Origin: Pseudovibrio ascidiaceicola
GTDB lineage: Bacteria; Pseudomonadota; Alphaproteobacteria; Rhizobiales; Stappiaceae
Direction of reading: 5' to 3'
NCBI RefSeq assembly: GCF_900114245.1
Contig: NZ_FOSK01000004.1
Span: 186,001-250,000 of the forward strand
DNA: 64,000 bases
A program made the position numbers and the translations under genes. The notes under the pieces were generated by a model. That model was not told the origin of the DNA, did no database searches, and worked only from the letters and a program-made list of their open reading frames with translations. How positions within the stretch are numbered: the first letter of the stretch is position 1; every line of letters starts with the position of its first letter. Of the stretch, positions 42,258 to 50,052 are shown piece after piece.

Positions 42258-42403
42258 ACAATTTCCTCGATTACTTGAGTAAATCCACGCAGGTGGGGAT
42301 GACTGAACATTTGTGACGTGCTCATAATGCGGTTATATACTTCACACGCAGTCCGTGTGATTTGCGTATCAGTCCTTTGTCTTCTCCAGGTGTACAAATC
42401 GCT

Positions 42404-43291
42404 ATGAGTTTCTCGGAATCCAGTAATCGTGCGCACGTCATTGCCCAAGCTCTTCCTTATATGCAGCGCTATGATGACCGACGTGTTGTTGTAAAATACG
42501 GCGGCAATGCAATGGGAGATGACTCCCTTTCCCGCGCTTTTGCCCGAGATATCACTCTGTTGCGCCAGTCTGGTGTTCATCCGGTTGTTGTCCACGGTGG
42601 TGGTCCTCAAATCGGCTCCATGCTTGATCGTCTCAACATCAAGAGCGAGTTTAAAGGCGGCCTTCGTGTGACGGATCAGGCAACCGTAGAGGTTGTCGAG
42701 ATGGTGCTGGCTGGCTCCATCAACAAAGGCATTGTGGCGAGTATCAACCGCGAAGGTGGGCGCGCTGTTGGCCTTTGCGGCAAAGATGGCGACATGGTCA
42801 CCGCTCGTAAGCTACATCGCAAGCACCGTGACCCAGATTCCAAGATCGAAGAAGTGCTGGATCTTGGTTTTGTTGGCGAGCCCGAAGCTGTGAATGCAAA
42901 GGTGCTTGAGCTGATCCTTGAGCGTGACCTCATTCCTGTTGTTGCTCCTGTTGCTCCGGGCCGTGATGGTGCGACCTACAACATCAATGCAGACACATTT
43001 GCCGGGGCCATTGCTGGCTCTCTTAATGCTAAGCGCTTGTTGTTCCTGACCGACGTTCCGGGCGTTCTGGACAAAGACGGCAAGCTCATCAAGCAACTGA
43101 CCCGCGCAGGTGCCCGAGCTCTTATTGAAGATGGCACAATCTCCGGCGGCATGATCCCGAAGGTTGAGACTTGCCTTGAGGCCCTTGAACAGGGTGTTGA
43201 AGGTGTTGTTATTGTCGACGGAAAAGTCGCCCATGCTGTTCTTCTGGAACTCTTCACCGACCACGGTGCAGGTACTCTAATCGTACCTTAA
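42404..43291 (+). CDS. argB: acetylglutamate kinase
   Basis: A 295-residue enzyme of arginine biosynthesis (N-acetyl-L-glutamate + ATP to the 5-phosphate). The start giving [20 protein letters not shown] fits the family length; a longer TTG start at 42362 is unlikely. Motifs: [58 protein letters not shown] and [14 protein letters not shown]. The Gly-rich substrate loop and catalytic Lys are in place. A terminator follows 12 bp after the stop. Confidence 0.96.
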   Translation: MSFSESSNRAHVIAQALPYMQRYDDRRVVVKYGGNAMGDDSLSRAFARDITLLRQSGVHPVVVHGGGPQIGSMLDRLNIKSEFKGGLRVTDQATVEVVEMVLAGSINKGIVASINREGGRAVGLCGKDGDMVTARKLHRKHRDPDSKIEEVLDLGFVGEPEAVNAKVLELILERDLIPVVAPVAPGRDGATYNINADTFAGAIAGSLNAKRLLFLTDVPGVLDKDGKLIKQLTRAGARALIEDGTISGGMIPKVETCLEALEQGVEGVVIVDGKVAHAVLLELFTDHGAGTLIVP

Positions 43292-43302
43292 TAATCAATG
43301 CA

Positions 43303-43340
43303 GGGAGGCGAAAGATACTCGCCTCCCTTGCTATCCTTAT
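43303..43340 (+). terminator. terminator after argB
   Basis: GGGAGGCGA/TCGCCTCCC perfect 9-bp stem, 7-nt loop, then a T-rich TTGCTATCCTTATTCTTT stretch. Confidence 0.7.
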
Positions 43341-43405
43341 TCTTTCCTGTTTTGCTTGGTATCAAACAACACTTATCGGCATAGCTGATAACTGAACGGA
43401 TAAGC

Positions 43406-44104
43406 ATGACCAATTCCCCATTTGCCAGCGTTGAAAGCTGGGTTTTCGATCTGGATAATACTCTCTACCCTCACCATTCAAACCTGTTCGATCAAATCGA
43501 TCAGCGGATGTCTGAGTTTGTACAAAAGCTCACTGGAAAGCCGGCTGAGCAGGCGAGAGAGTTGCAGATCTCCTATTACAAAGAGTATGGAACCACTCTG
43601 CGTGGTTTGATGCTTGAACATAACATTGAACCTGATGAGTTCCTTGAATACGTGCATGACATTGACCACTCCGTGCTGGACCCTAACCCCCAGCTTGCAG
43701 ATGCGATCAACCAACTGCCGGGCAAGTGCTACATCCTGACAAACGGAACGCGAAAACACGCGGAATCCGTTGCTAATCGTCTGGGTATCACACAGCACTT
43801 CGAAGACATCTTCGGGATTATGGAAGCAGATTTGATCCCGAAACCTGCAGAAGAAACCTACCAGCGCTTTTTGGAAAAAAACGGCATTCTTCCGCAGAAA
43901 GCAGCCATGTTTGAGGACCTTTCACGCAATCTGGTTGTTCCTAACTCTCTTGGAATGCGCACTGTGCTTGTTATTCCGGACGGAACACGCGAGGTTTTCC
44001 GCGAAGATTGGGAACTTTCGAGCGGTAGCGAGCCTCACGTGGATTTTGTGACAGATCATCTGGATGGCTTCCTCTATAATATCCTAGGGGAACTCAAGAA
44101 TTAG
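43406..44104 (+). CDS. HAD-family pyrimidine 5'-nucleotidase
   Basis: A 232-residue HAD hydrolase of the SDT1/PHM8-like pyrimidine nucleotidase group. The nucleophile motif is WVFDLDNTLYPHHSNLFDQI; motif II is ILTNGTRKHAE; the C-terminal acidic motif is MFEDLSRNLVVPNSLGMRTV. A helical cap follows the first motif. In alphaproteobacteria this gene sits between argB and dapD, as here. The physiological substrate is probably a pyrimidine nucleoside monophosphate or a related phosphate. Confidence 0.9.
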   Translation: MTNSPFASVESWVFDLDNTLYPHHSNLFDQIDQRMSEFVQKLTGKPAEQARELQISYYKEYGTTLRGLMLEHNIEPDEFLEYVHDIDHSVLDPNPQLADAINQLPGKCYILTNGTRKHAESVANRLGITQHFEDIFGIMEADLIPKPAEETYQRFLEKNGILPQKAAMFEDLSRNLVVPNSLGMRTVLVIPDGTREVFREDWELSSGSEPHVDFVTDHLDGFLYNILGELKN

Positions 44105-44295
44105 AGGAATTCCTTCGAAACACGAAGGTGCCTCTGTTTCGCATCTCAAACTCCTGTAGGGGCAGTTTCGACCAAAAATTGCAATTTTTGCGCATAATAA
44201 GGCGCAAAGAGAAAAAATATCACGATCGTCTAGACGAATGCCTTTTTTCCCTTTATTGAGATTAATTCAAGAACTCATAAGGAAGGGCATTCGTC

Positions 44296-45189
44296 ATGGT
44301 TTCACTGCGCGCGCTACACGCATTTTCACTGTTGGCCAAACACGGCCGAGCAGCTCGTGCCGCAGAGGATCTTGGCGTTACACCATCAGCCCTGACACAC
44401 CTACTCCGATCATTGGAAAACGAACTTGGCGCCGCGCTTGTTATTCGTGATGGCCGCGGGCTTGCGCTGACGGAAGAAGGGCAGCGCCTGTCTTCCAATC
44501 TCGGCAATTCGTTTGACCAGATCGAGCATGCTGTTGAAGCGTTTCGGCGTAGAAGCCGGACTGAGTTGCGCATTTCTACCCTTTCTACAGTTGCAACGCG
44601 CTGGCTTATTCCGCGCCTGCCGGACTTTCAGGAAAAGCATCCGGATATTGAGCTGCTTATCTCGACAAGTATGCGCGTCGTGGACCTTGACCGGGAGTCC
44701 TATGATTGCGCAATCCGGTTGGGGGATGGGGCCTGGCCGCATGTTGAGAGGCACCAGCTCTGGCAGGAAGATCTGGTTGTTGCCTTTGCTCCTCAGCTGA
44801 GCAACGGCGATCCGAACCCTGATATCAAGCTGCTTGATAAACTGAAATTGCTGCATACCTCCTCCAGACGTGAAGACTGGCCGCGTTGGTTGAATGGCAC
44901 TGGCTTGCCGCACCCGGATCAGACCTCTGGTGCGATGTTTGAAAGCCGGAACATGGCTATTCAGGCTGCGGTTGCGGGCATGGGTGCGATTGCGATTGAT
45001 ACCCGCTTTGTTGAACAGGAAGTGGCAGCTGGTCATCTGGTGGTTCCGGACTGGCCGCGTCTTTCTCTGGAAAGTGGCTATTGGTTTGTACGTAATGCGA
45101 ACCGTCCTTTGACCCGTCCGGTAGCTTCCTTCCACAAATGGCTGATGGAACAATCCCAGCAGCCATTCAAGGCACATGAAGCAACCTAA
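44296..45189 (+). CDS. LysR-family regulator, GcvA-like
   Basis: A 297-residue protein. HTH: AHAFSLLAKHGRAARAAEDL then GVTPSALTHLLRSLENELG near the N-terminus. The effector domain (about 88-290) carries the GcvA-type segments STVATRWLIPRLPDFQEKHP and YDCAIRLGDGAWPHVE, plus ESRNMAIQAAVAGMGAIAID. It lies between the nucleotidase and dapD genes on the same strand, and its target cannot be told from position. Confidence 0.92.
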   Translation: MVSLRALHAFSLLAKHGRAARAAEDLGVTPSALTHLLRSLENELGAALVIRDGRGLALTEEGQRLSSNLGNSFDQIEHAVEAFRRRSRTELRISTLSTVATRWLIPRLPDFQEKHPDIELLISTSMRVVDLDRESYDCAIRLGDGAWPHVERHQLWQEDLVVAFAPQLSNGDPNPDIKLLDKLKLLHTSSRREDWPRWLNGTGLPHPDQTSGAMFESRNMAIQAAVAGMGAIAIDTRFVEQEVAAGHLVVPDWPRLSLESGYWFVRNANRPLTRPVASFHKWLMEQSQQPFKAHEAT

Positions 45190-45299
45190 ATTGATACATG
45201 AGACAACCGGAAGTCTGAGAGTATTGACTTCTGGTTGGGGCTTGCGTACCCCTCGGTAGCTCTAATTCGAAACCCATTAATTATGAGAGTCTGCCGCCA

Positions 45300-46151
45300 A
45301 TGAGCCAGATTGATCTTGCTGCCCTTGAGGCCACCATCAACGCTGCATTTGATGACCGTGATAACATCAGCACCGACACCACAGGTGACGTGCGTGATGC
45401 AGTAAACACCGCACTGAACCTTATGGATCACGGCAAGTTGCGCGTTGCGGAAAAAACCTCTGGCGACTGGGTTGTTAATCAGTGGGCCAAGAAGGCAGTT
45501 CTGCTTTCTTTCCGTCTGAACCCAATGCAGATCATCAAAGGTGGTCCGGACCAGGCTCCTTGGTGGGATAAAGTTCCTTCCAAGTTTGACGGCTGGAGCG
45601 CGATCGACTTTGAAGAAGCTGGCTTCCGCGCTGTTCCTGGTTCCATCGTTCGTCGCTCTGCATTCGTTGGCAAGTCCGCTGTTTTGATGCCATCCTTCGT
45701 AAACCTTGGTGCGTTTGTTGACGAAGGCACAATGGTTGACACCTGGGTGACTGTTGGTTCCTGTGCTCAGATCGGTAAAAACGTTCACCTTTCCGGTGGT
45801 GTTGGCATCGGTGGTGTTCTTGAGCCACTTCAGGCAGGCCCGGTTATCATTGAAGACAACTGCTTCATCGGTGCTCGCTCCGAAGTTGTTGAAGGTGTTG
45901 TTGTTCGTGAAGGTGCAGTGCTCTCCATGGGCGTGTTCATCTCCGCAACTACCAAAATTGTGGACCGCACCACCGGTGAAATCTTCTACGGTGAAGTGCC
46001 TGCATACTCTGTTGTTGTTCCGGGCTCTATGCCAGGCAAGCCGCTTCCAGACGGCACTCCAGGTCCAAACCTGGGCTGTGCGGTTATCGTGAAGCGTGTT
46101 GATGCACAGACCCGTGCGAAGACCTCTGTGAACGATCTTCTGCGCGACTAA
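45300..46151 (+). CDS. dapD: 2,3,4,5-tetrahydropyridine-2,6-dicarboxylate N-succinyltransferase
   Basis: A 283-residue left-handed beta-helix acyltransferase of lysine/meso-DAP biosynthesis (succinyl-CoA route). The N-terminal helical domain (about 1-105) includes [14 protein letters not shown] and [16 protein letters not shown]. The hexapeptide repeats run from about 110 to 230 ([56 protein letters not shown]). The C-terminal [20 protein letters not shown] is typical. A terminator follows. Confidence 0.97.
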   Translation: MSQIDLAALEATINAAFDDRDNISTDTTGDVRDAVNTALNLMDHGKLRVAEKTSGDWVVNQWAKKAVLLSFRLNPMQIIKGGPDQAPWWDKVPSKFDGWSAIDFEEAGFRAVPGSIVRRSAFVGKSAVLMPSFVNLGAFVDEGTMVDTWVTVGSCAQIGKNVHLSGGVGIGGVLEPLQAGPVIIEDNCFIGARSEVVEGVVVREGAVLSMGVFISATTKIVDRTTGEIFYGEVPAYSVVVPGSMPGKPLPDGTPGPNLGCAVIVKRVDAQTRAKTSVNDLLRD

Positions 46152-46175
46152 GTTTCCGATCACATCTGATCGATC

Positions 46176-46206
46176 AAAGCCGGGGCAAACGCTCCGGCTT
46201 TTTCTT
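46176..46206 (+). terminator. intrinsic terminator after dapD
   Basis: AAAGCCGGGG/CTCCGGCTTT stem (one G.U) with a T5 tail. Confidence 0.85.
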
Positions 46207-46350
46207 GCTTACTTCCTTCAAATTTCCTCTGTTCTGCAGCTGGGCTTAACCTAAATTGCAGCCCGGTTACGCTATGAACACATTCCCTCAAGATGTCGGT
46301 TGCTTCGCCCGAACGCATGAGTATATTGCGCTTAGAATTTGTGAGGCCCC

Positions 46351-46809
46351 ATGAATAAGAATAGCAATCTGCACAAACTTGTTTTCCAGCTGGATCCACA
46401 TGACTGGCACGGCATTGACAGTGAAACTGTGTGGGTACGCTCGCTCGGTGGCAATCGCTATAAGCTTGAAAACACACCCTTCTTTGCTTGCGGCGTTGCC
46501 AATGGTGATGAGCTGCTTGCCAACCGACAAAAAGGGCAGCTTGTTTTTGACAGGGTCGATAAGGCATCGGGTCATTCAACCTACCGGATCATGGTGGAAG
46601 AGACGACACAGCCAGAAGAATTCTCCAAGCAGTGGTCCAAGTTGGAAAAGCTTGGCTGTACATGCGAGGACATTGACGCTGATCCACCGCTGTTCAGCGT
46701 AGATATTCCGGCAAAGGTCGACATCCATGTCGCCTACTCCATTCTGGAAGAAGGCGAAGGCCTTGGCATCTGGGCTTTTGAAGAAGGTCACTGCGGGCAC
46801 AAGGTCTAG
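46351..46809 (+). CDS. DUF4265-domain protein
   Basis: A 152-residue protein matching the DUF4265 pattern: LHKLVFQLDP..HGIDSETVWV near the start, YKLENTPFFACGVANGDELL in the middle and the closing VAYSILEEGEGLGIWAFEEG. It has no signal or transmembrane segment. The function of this family is unknown to me. The ATG follows a TGAGGCCCC purine-poor leader, and the gene ends before a large inverted-repeat region. Confidence 0.82.
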   Translation: MNKNSNLHKLVFQLDPHDWHGIDSETVWVRSLGGNRYKLENTPFFACGVANGDELLANRQKGQLVFDRVDKASGHSTYRIMVEETTQPEEFSKQWSKLEKLGCTCEDIDADPPLFSVDIPAKVDIHVAYSILEEGEGLGIWAFEEGHCGHKV

Positions 46810-46820
46810 CATTTCAGCCC

Positions 46821-47271
46821 GCTCAAACTGACAAGCACGAATATCACCGCTGGATCATCCCGGCGGTGTTTGTGTTTGAGGTTCCCGCTTAACGGGTGGA
46901 GCAAGGCGAACAGGCTTTGCCTGCGCTACTTGTTAGATATGTTTCTTCGGCAATGGCTGTTCGCCTCGCCCGGGTCTTTTATCATGAACGCGCGGGCTCC
47001 CTCTCGAACAGACGTGAATGACACGTTCCCGTGTCACTGACAGGTTTCCCCGTCATTGGCAGTTTCCTGCCGGTGACAGATAGGAACTATCTGTCATAAC
47101 CGGACGCCCTCCGGAACGACCCCAAGCTCCCTACTACCACTGTGGTCTCAATAGGGTATGGCGCTTCACCGGACCTCCCGACACGATACGTTACCTCATG
47201 CCGGTAGCCCAACCCCGCCCACGCCACGGAATGGGCGGTCCACTCCTGCCCGAATGCGTGGGCACGGGACT
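46821..47271 (-). ncRNA. candidate structured noncoding RNA (or remnant mobile-element end)
   Basis: No supported gene occupies this stretch. On the minus strand it folds into consecutive hairpins with GNRA loops: TGACACG-GGAA-CGTGTCA (47019-47036), TGACGGG-GAAA-CCTGTCA (47038-47055) and GGCAG-GAAA-CTGCC (47058-47071). A further hairpin is GACAGATAG-TTC-CTATCTGTC (47075-47095). There are stems at 47100-47114 and 46884-46896, and a 10-bp helix pairs 46904-46913 with 46957-46966. An outer CTCAAAC/GTTTGAG stem lies at 46822-46880. The one imperfect pair reads as G.U on the minus strand but A.C on the plus strand, favouring a minus-strand RNA. Boundaries are approximate. I recognise neither RNase P RNA, tmRNA nor SRP RNA. 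Confidence 0.4.
47019..47096. repeat. four phased palindromic units of about 19 bp
   Basis: Units start at 47019, 47038, 47057 and 47074 (spacing 19, 19, 17). Each begins TGACA or TGGCA, has TTCC or GGAA at its centre and ends in its own reverse complement. The plus-strand consensus is near TGACAGnTTTCCCnGTCAn. The phasing suggests duplication of one ancestral unit. Confidence 0.65.
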
Positions 47272-47348
47272 AAGAGTAAGCAGGATTTTGGAGAGGGGAA
47301 TAAGTTTTGTAGGCGAAAGTCAGTTGCTCTTTGTCTCAGTCCGCCGCC

Positions 47349-47450
47349 GTCATCCCGCATATGATGCGGGATGTAGCCCAATATTCGCTAATGTCTAAGC
47401 AAGGTACTCTGGATCCCGGGTCTCCGCTACGCTTCGCCCGGGAAGACATC
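47349..47450. repeat. REP-like palindromic element
   Basis: Two hairpins: CATCCCGCAT/ATGCGGGATG (47351-47373, perfect 10 bp) and CCCGGG..CCCGGG around TCTCCGCTACGCTTCG (47415-47442), joined by an AT-rich linker. The CTGGATCCCGGGTCTCCGCT wording is familiar from dispersed intergenic repeats of alphaproteobacteria. It ends just before the HAD gene stop at 47458. Confidence 0.65.
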
Positions 47451-47457
47451 AGTGATC

Positions 47458-48075
47458 TTAAAGTGGCAGGCCGAGTTGCTTCAAGTCTGAGCGAAGTTTG
47501 CCCGCTTCAGAGAAATGCAGTGCCTTCATGCCAACGCCTTGAGCAGCTTCAACGTTCTTCAGCGTGTCATCGATGAAGACGAGGTTGGATGCCTCAAGCT
47601 GGTTTCTTTCCAGTAGCACATTGTAGATGGCAGCATCCGGCTTCAGGAGCTTTTCGTCACCGGAGATCACGGTATCGATGAAACTGTCTGCAAGGAAGGG
47701 GAACAGGCGCTTGGCGTCCTCAAACTTCTCGGTAGAGAAGTTAGTGATGGCATACAGAGAAATGCCCTTATCCTTCAACTCTTTCAGGAGCGTGACATTG
47801 GCCTCAATTGCACCGGCCAGCATTTCTTCCCAGCGCTCGTAATAGGCTTTGATCCATTCTTCATACTGCGGAAACTTGGCAAGCCGTTCGGCGATGGCAT
47901 CGCCCCAAGGACGTCCACGGTCTTGCTCCAGATTCCAGTCGTAAGGGCAAACCTCATTGAGGAAGAACTGGCGCTCTGATGCGTCTGGGATCAGATCCTT
48001 ATACAGGTTCTCCGGATCCCAGGAGATCAAGACATTACCAATATCAAACACGACAGCAGTGACCGGTGAGGACAT
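47458..48075 (-). CDS. HAD-superfamily hydrolase (YihX/haloacid dehalogenase-like)
   Basis: A 205-residue protein from the ATG at 48075, which follows a strong AAAGGAGGGG site; an in-frame start 21 bp upstream is less likely. Motif I is VVFDIGNVLISWDPENLYKD; motif II is YAITNFSTEKFEDA; motif III/IV is LKPDAAIYNVLLER..LVFIDDTLKNVEAAQ. The DIGNV form (Asn at the usual Thr region) is typical of the YihX-like group, which dephosphorylates sugar phosphates such as glucose-1-phosphate. The substrate here is not certain. Confidence 0.9.
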   Translation of the reverse strand: MSSPVTAVVFDIGNVLISWDPENLYKDLIPDASERQFFLNEVCPYDWNLEQDRGRPWGDAIAERLAKFPQYEEWIKAYYERWEEMLAGAIEANVTLLKELKDKGISLYAITNFSTEKFEDAKRLFPFLADSFIDTVISGDEKLLKPDAAIYNVLLERNQLEASNLVFIDDTLKNVEAAQGVGMKALHFSEAGKLRSDLKQLGLPL

Positions 48076-48169
48076 AAGCCCCTCCTTTAGATGCAAAGAT
48101 TGAGTTGGCTCAGTAGTATTTGCTCAGCACCCGGGATGCAATGCGTGGGATTACAAAATGACGTCTGGC

Positions 48170-48640
48170 TTACGCATGCGCGAGCATTGGCAGTGCGGGT
48201 TTCATATCACTTTTTGAGATGTAACTGGCAACCTGCTCACCAATACCAAGCCCGGAAATGGAGACGTCCACTGGCTCAACTTCCTCGACGCTTTCCAGCA
48301 CCTGCAGACCTGAATGGACATTCGCCATAAGCTCATGCTGATGGTCCGTTTCAAGGATCGCTTCCACCAGTGGCTGGGCTTCTTCTTTTGACTGAGGGAC
48401 CTTGCCGCCAAACAGATCAGGAAGGAACACTGCATAGCCTTCTTCTGCGATTTTCGCAGCCTGTAAGATCGCTTCTTCGGTTAATCCTGCCCAGTCATGA
48501 AACAGCACAAGTGCAGGCAGTTTCTTATCTGTCCGAGGCACAATGATGTAGGCTAAATTTCTTTGATGGTATTCCACCAGACGCAGCTCAGCAGCCTGTA
48601 AAGAGGCCGGTAGCGCTAATGTAGTTGCAGCGATGATCAT
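48170..48640 (-). CDS. short dienelactone-hydrolase-like protein, probably degenerate
   Basis: A 156-residue frame from the ATG at 48640; a TTG at 48691 would add a basic N-terminus, and neither start has a clear ribosome site. The first 16 residues (MIIAATTLALPASLQA) look like a signal peptide. VLFHDWAGLTEEAILQAAKI and EEGYAVFLPDLFGGKV match the dienelactone hydrolase fold. At the nucleophile elbow the expected G-x-C/S-x-G reads ISGLGIGEQ, without Cys or Ser, and the frame stops soon after, before the acid and His of the triad. This is therefore a catalytically dead or truncated relative, perhaps a decaying gene. Confidence 0.55.
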   Translation of the reverse strand: MIIAATTLALPASLQAAELRLVEYHQRNLAYIIVPRTDKKLPALVLFHDWAGLTEEAILQAAKIAEEGYAVFLPDLFGGKVPQSKEEAQPLVEAILETDHQHELMANVHSGLQVLESVEEVEPVDVSISGLGIGEQVASYISKSDMKPALPMLAHA

Positions 48641-48773
48641 AGGAATGCCAGTTTTTATTGAAGCTATATATAATAGAGATGCACGCCTCAATATATAACT
48701 TATTTTGATAATTCAACCTATGCAAATATGTTTGGGCAACTATCCCGTCTGCTCTTGTACGTATAGGCAAACA

Positions 48774-48814
48774 AAAGAGAAGCCGCACTTCTCCTTTAAG
48801 AAAAGTGCGGCTTT
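48774..48814 (-). terminator. intrinsic terminator after ackA
   Basis: On the minus strand, AAAGCCGCACTT pairs with AAGTGCGGCTT across a 12-nt loop and is followed by CTCTTTTG. It sits 32 bp beyond the ackA stop. Confidence 0.78.
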
Positions 48815-48845
48815 AACGCTGTGATCAACACCACTTTTAGGTCGA

Positions 48846-50027
48846 TTACGACTCGCAAATCGCGCGGGTCTGGCGGGCAATCATAGCCTCTTCGTTGGTT
48901 GGGATCGCCATGACCTTAACCTTGGAAGATGCTTTAGAGATTGTGATTGCTTCTTTCGCACGCGCCTTGTTGGCTTCTTCGTCGATTTCTACGCCGAGGA
49001 ACTCAAGGCCCTTACAAACACCAGCGCGGGTTTGGGAAGAGTTCTCGCCGATACCACCAGTGAAGACAATTGCGTCCAGACCACCCATGACAGCAACCAG
49101 AGCACCCAGCTCGCGCTTGATGCGGTTGTCGTAGTAGTCGAGGGCACGTTTTGCATCAGGGCTGTCGGAATTTTCCAGATCACGCATGTCCTGCGAGATG
49201 CCGGAAAGACCCTTCATGCCGGATTCTTTGTTCAGCAGGTTCGCGACTTCTTTCACGGACATGCCTTTTTCTTCCATCAGGTAGAAGATGACACCCGGAT
49301 CGATCAGACCGGACCGTGTGCCCATTGCCAATCCGTCAACCGGGGTAAAGCCCATGGTGGTGGTGACAGATTTACCATTTTCGATCGCACACATGGATGC
49401 GCCGTTGCCGAGGTGAGCGACGACGACTTTGCCGTCTGCCACTTCTGGCGCCACGTTGTGCAGCTCTTCCGCGATGAAGTGGAAGGACTGGCCATGCATG
49501 CCATAGCGACGAATGCCTTCATCATAGTACTTGGTCGGAATCGCGTAGGCTTCGTTCTTGAATTCCTGCGTGCGGTGGAACGCTGTATCAAAACACGCAA
49601 CATTCGGCTTGCCCGGGAAGGCCGCTTTGGAGCCAGCAATACCTGCAAGGTTGTGTGGGTTATGCAAAGGTGCAAGCGGATTGAATGTTTCAAGTTCCGC
49701 GGCAACTTCTTCAGTGACCAGCACAGGTGCAGAGTATTTGGAAGAGCCGTGAACCACACGATGACCAATTGCGTCCACTTCGAGGTTCGGGTCGAACTCT
49801 TTCAGCAGTGCAAGGATAACCTGTAGCGCAGTGTTGTGGTTCTGGGCTTCTTCTTCTGAGAGCGCACGATCCATGATCGTTGCGCCTTCAGCGGATTTAC
49901 CTTTTACCCAAGCAGATGCACCCAAGCCGTCGATCTGGCCGGAAAGCACACTTTCTTCGCCTTTGAACAGCTGGAATTTGATGGAGGAAGACCCAGCGTT
50001 CAGTACAAGAATTGTTTCGATTGTCAT
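48846..50027 (-). CDS. ackA: acetate kinase
   Basis: A 393-residue enzyme interconverting acetate + ATP and acetyl phosphate. The start at 50027 gives MTIETILVLNAGSSSIKFQL, the standard N-terminus; the open frame upstream is not coding. Other signatures are GHRVVHGSSKYSAPVLV, PLHNPHNLAGI, CFDTAFHRTQ, RRYGMHGQSFHFIAEEL, HLGNGASMCAIENGKSVTTT and FTGGIGENSSQTR. It lies 25 bp after pta, as a pta-ackA operon. Confidence 0.96.
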   Translation of the reverse strand: MTIETILVLNAGSSSIKFQLFKGEESVLSGQIDGLGASAWVKGKSAEGATIMDRALSEEEAQNHNTALQVILALLKEFDPNLEVDAIGHRVVHGSSKYSAPVLVTEEVAAELETFNPLAPLHNPHNLAGIAGSKAAFPGKPNVACFDTAFHRTQEFKNEAYAIPTKYYDEGIRRYGMHGQSFHFIAEELHNVAPEVADGKVVVAHLGNGASMCAIENGKSVTTTMGFTPVDGLAMGTRSGLIDPGVIFYLMEEKGMSVKEVANLLNKESGMKGLSGISQDMRDLENSDSPDAKRALDYYDNRIKRELGALVAVMGGLDAIVFTGGIGENSSQTRAGVCKGLEFLGVEIDEEANKARAKEAITISKASSKVKVMAIPTNEEAMIARQTRAICES

Positions 50028-50052
50028 TATTGTTTTCTCAGCTATCCCGAAA

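Noticed and set aside
45186-46163. Long open frame of 325 codons antisense to dapD
   Set aside because: Shadow of dapD; no ribosome site or family signal.
46810-47457. RNase P RNA, tmRNA or SRP RNA as the identity of the structured region
   Set aside because: The conserved cores I know for these RNAs (for example the GAGGAAAGTCC stretch of RNase P RNA) are not seen on either strand.
47158-47576. Several short frames within the inverted-repeat and REP region
   Set aside because: They follow the repeats, overlap one another in different frames and lack ribosome sites.
49032-49826. Open frame of 264 codons antisense to ackA
   Set aside because: Shadow of ackA; composition follows the reverse of the real gene.
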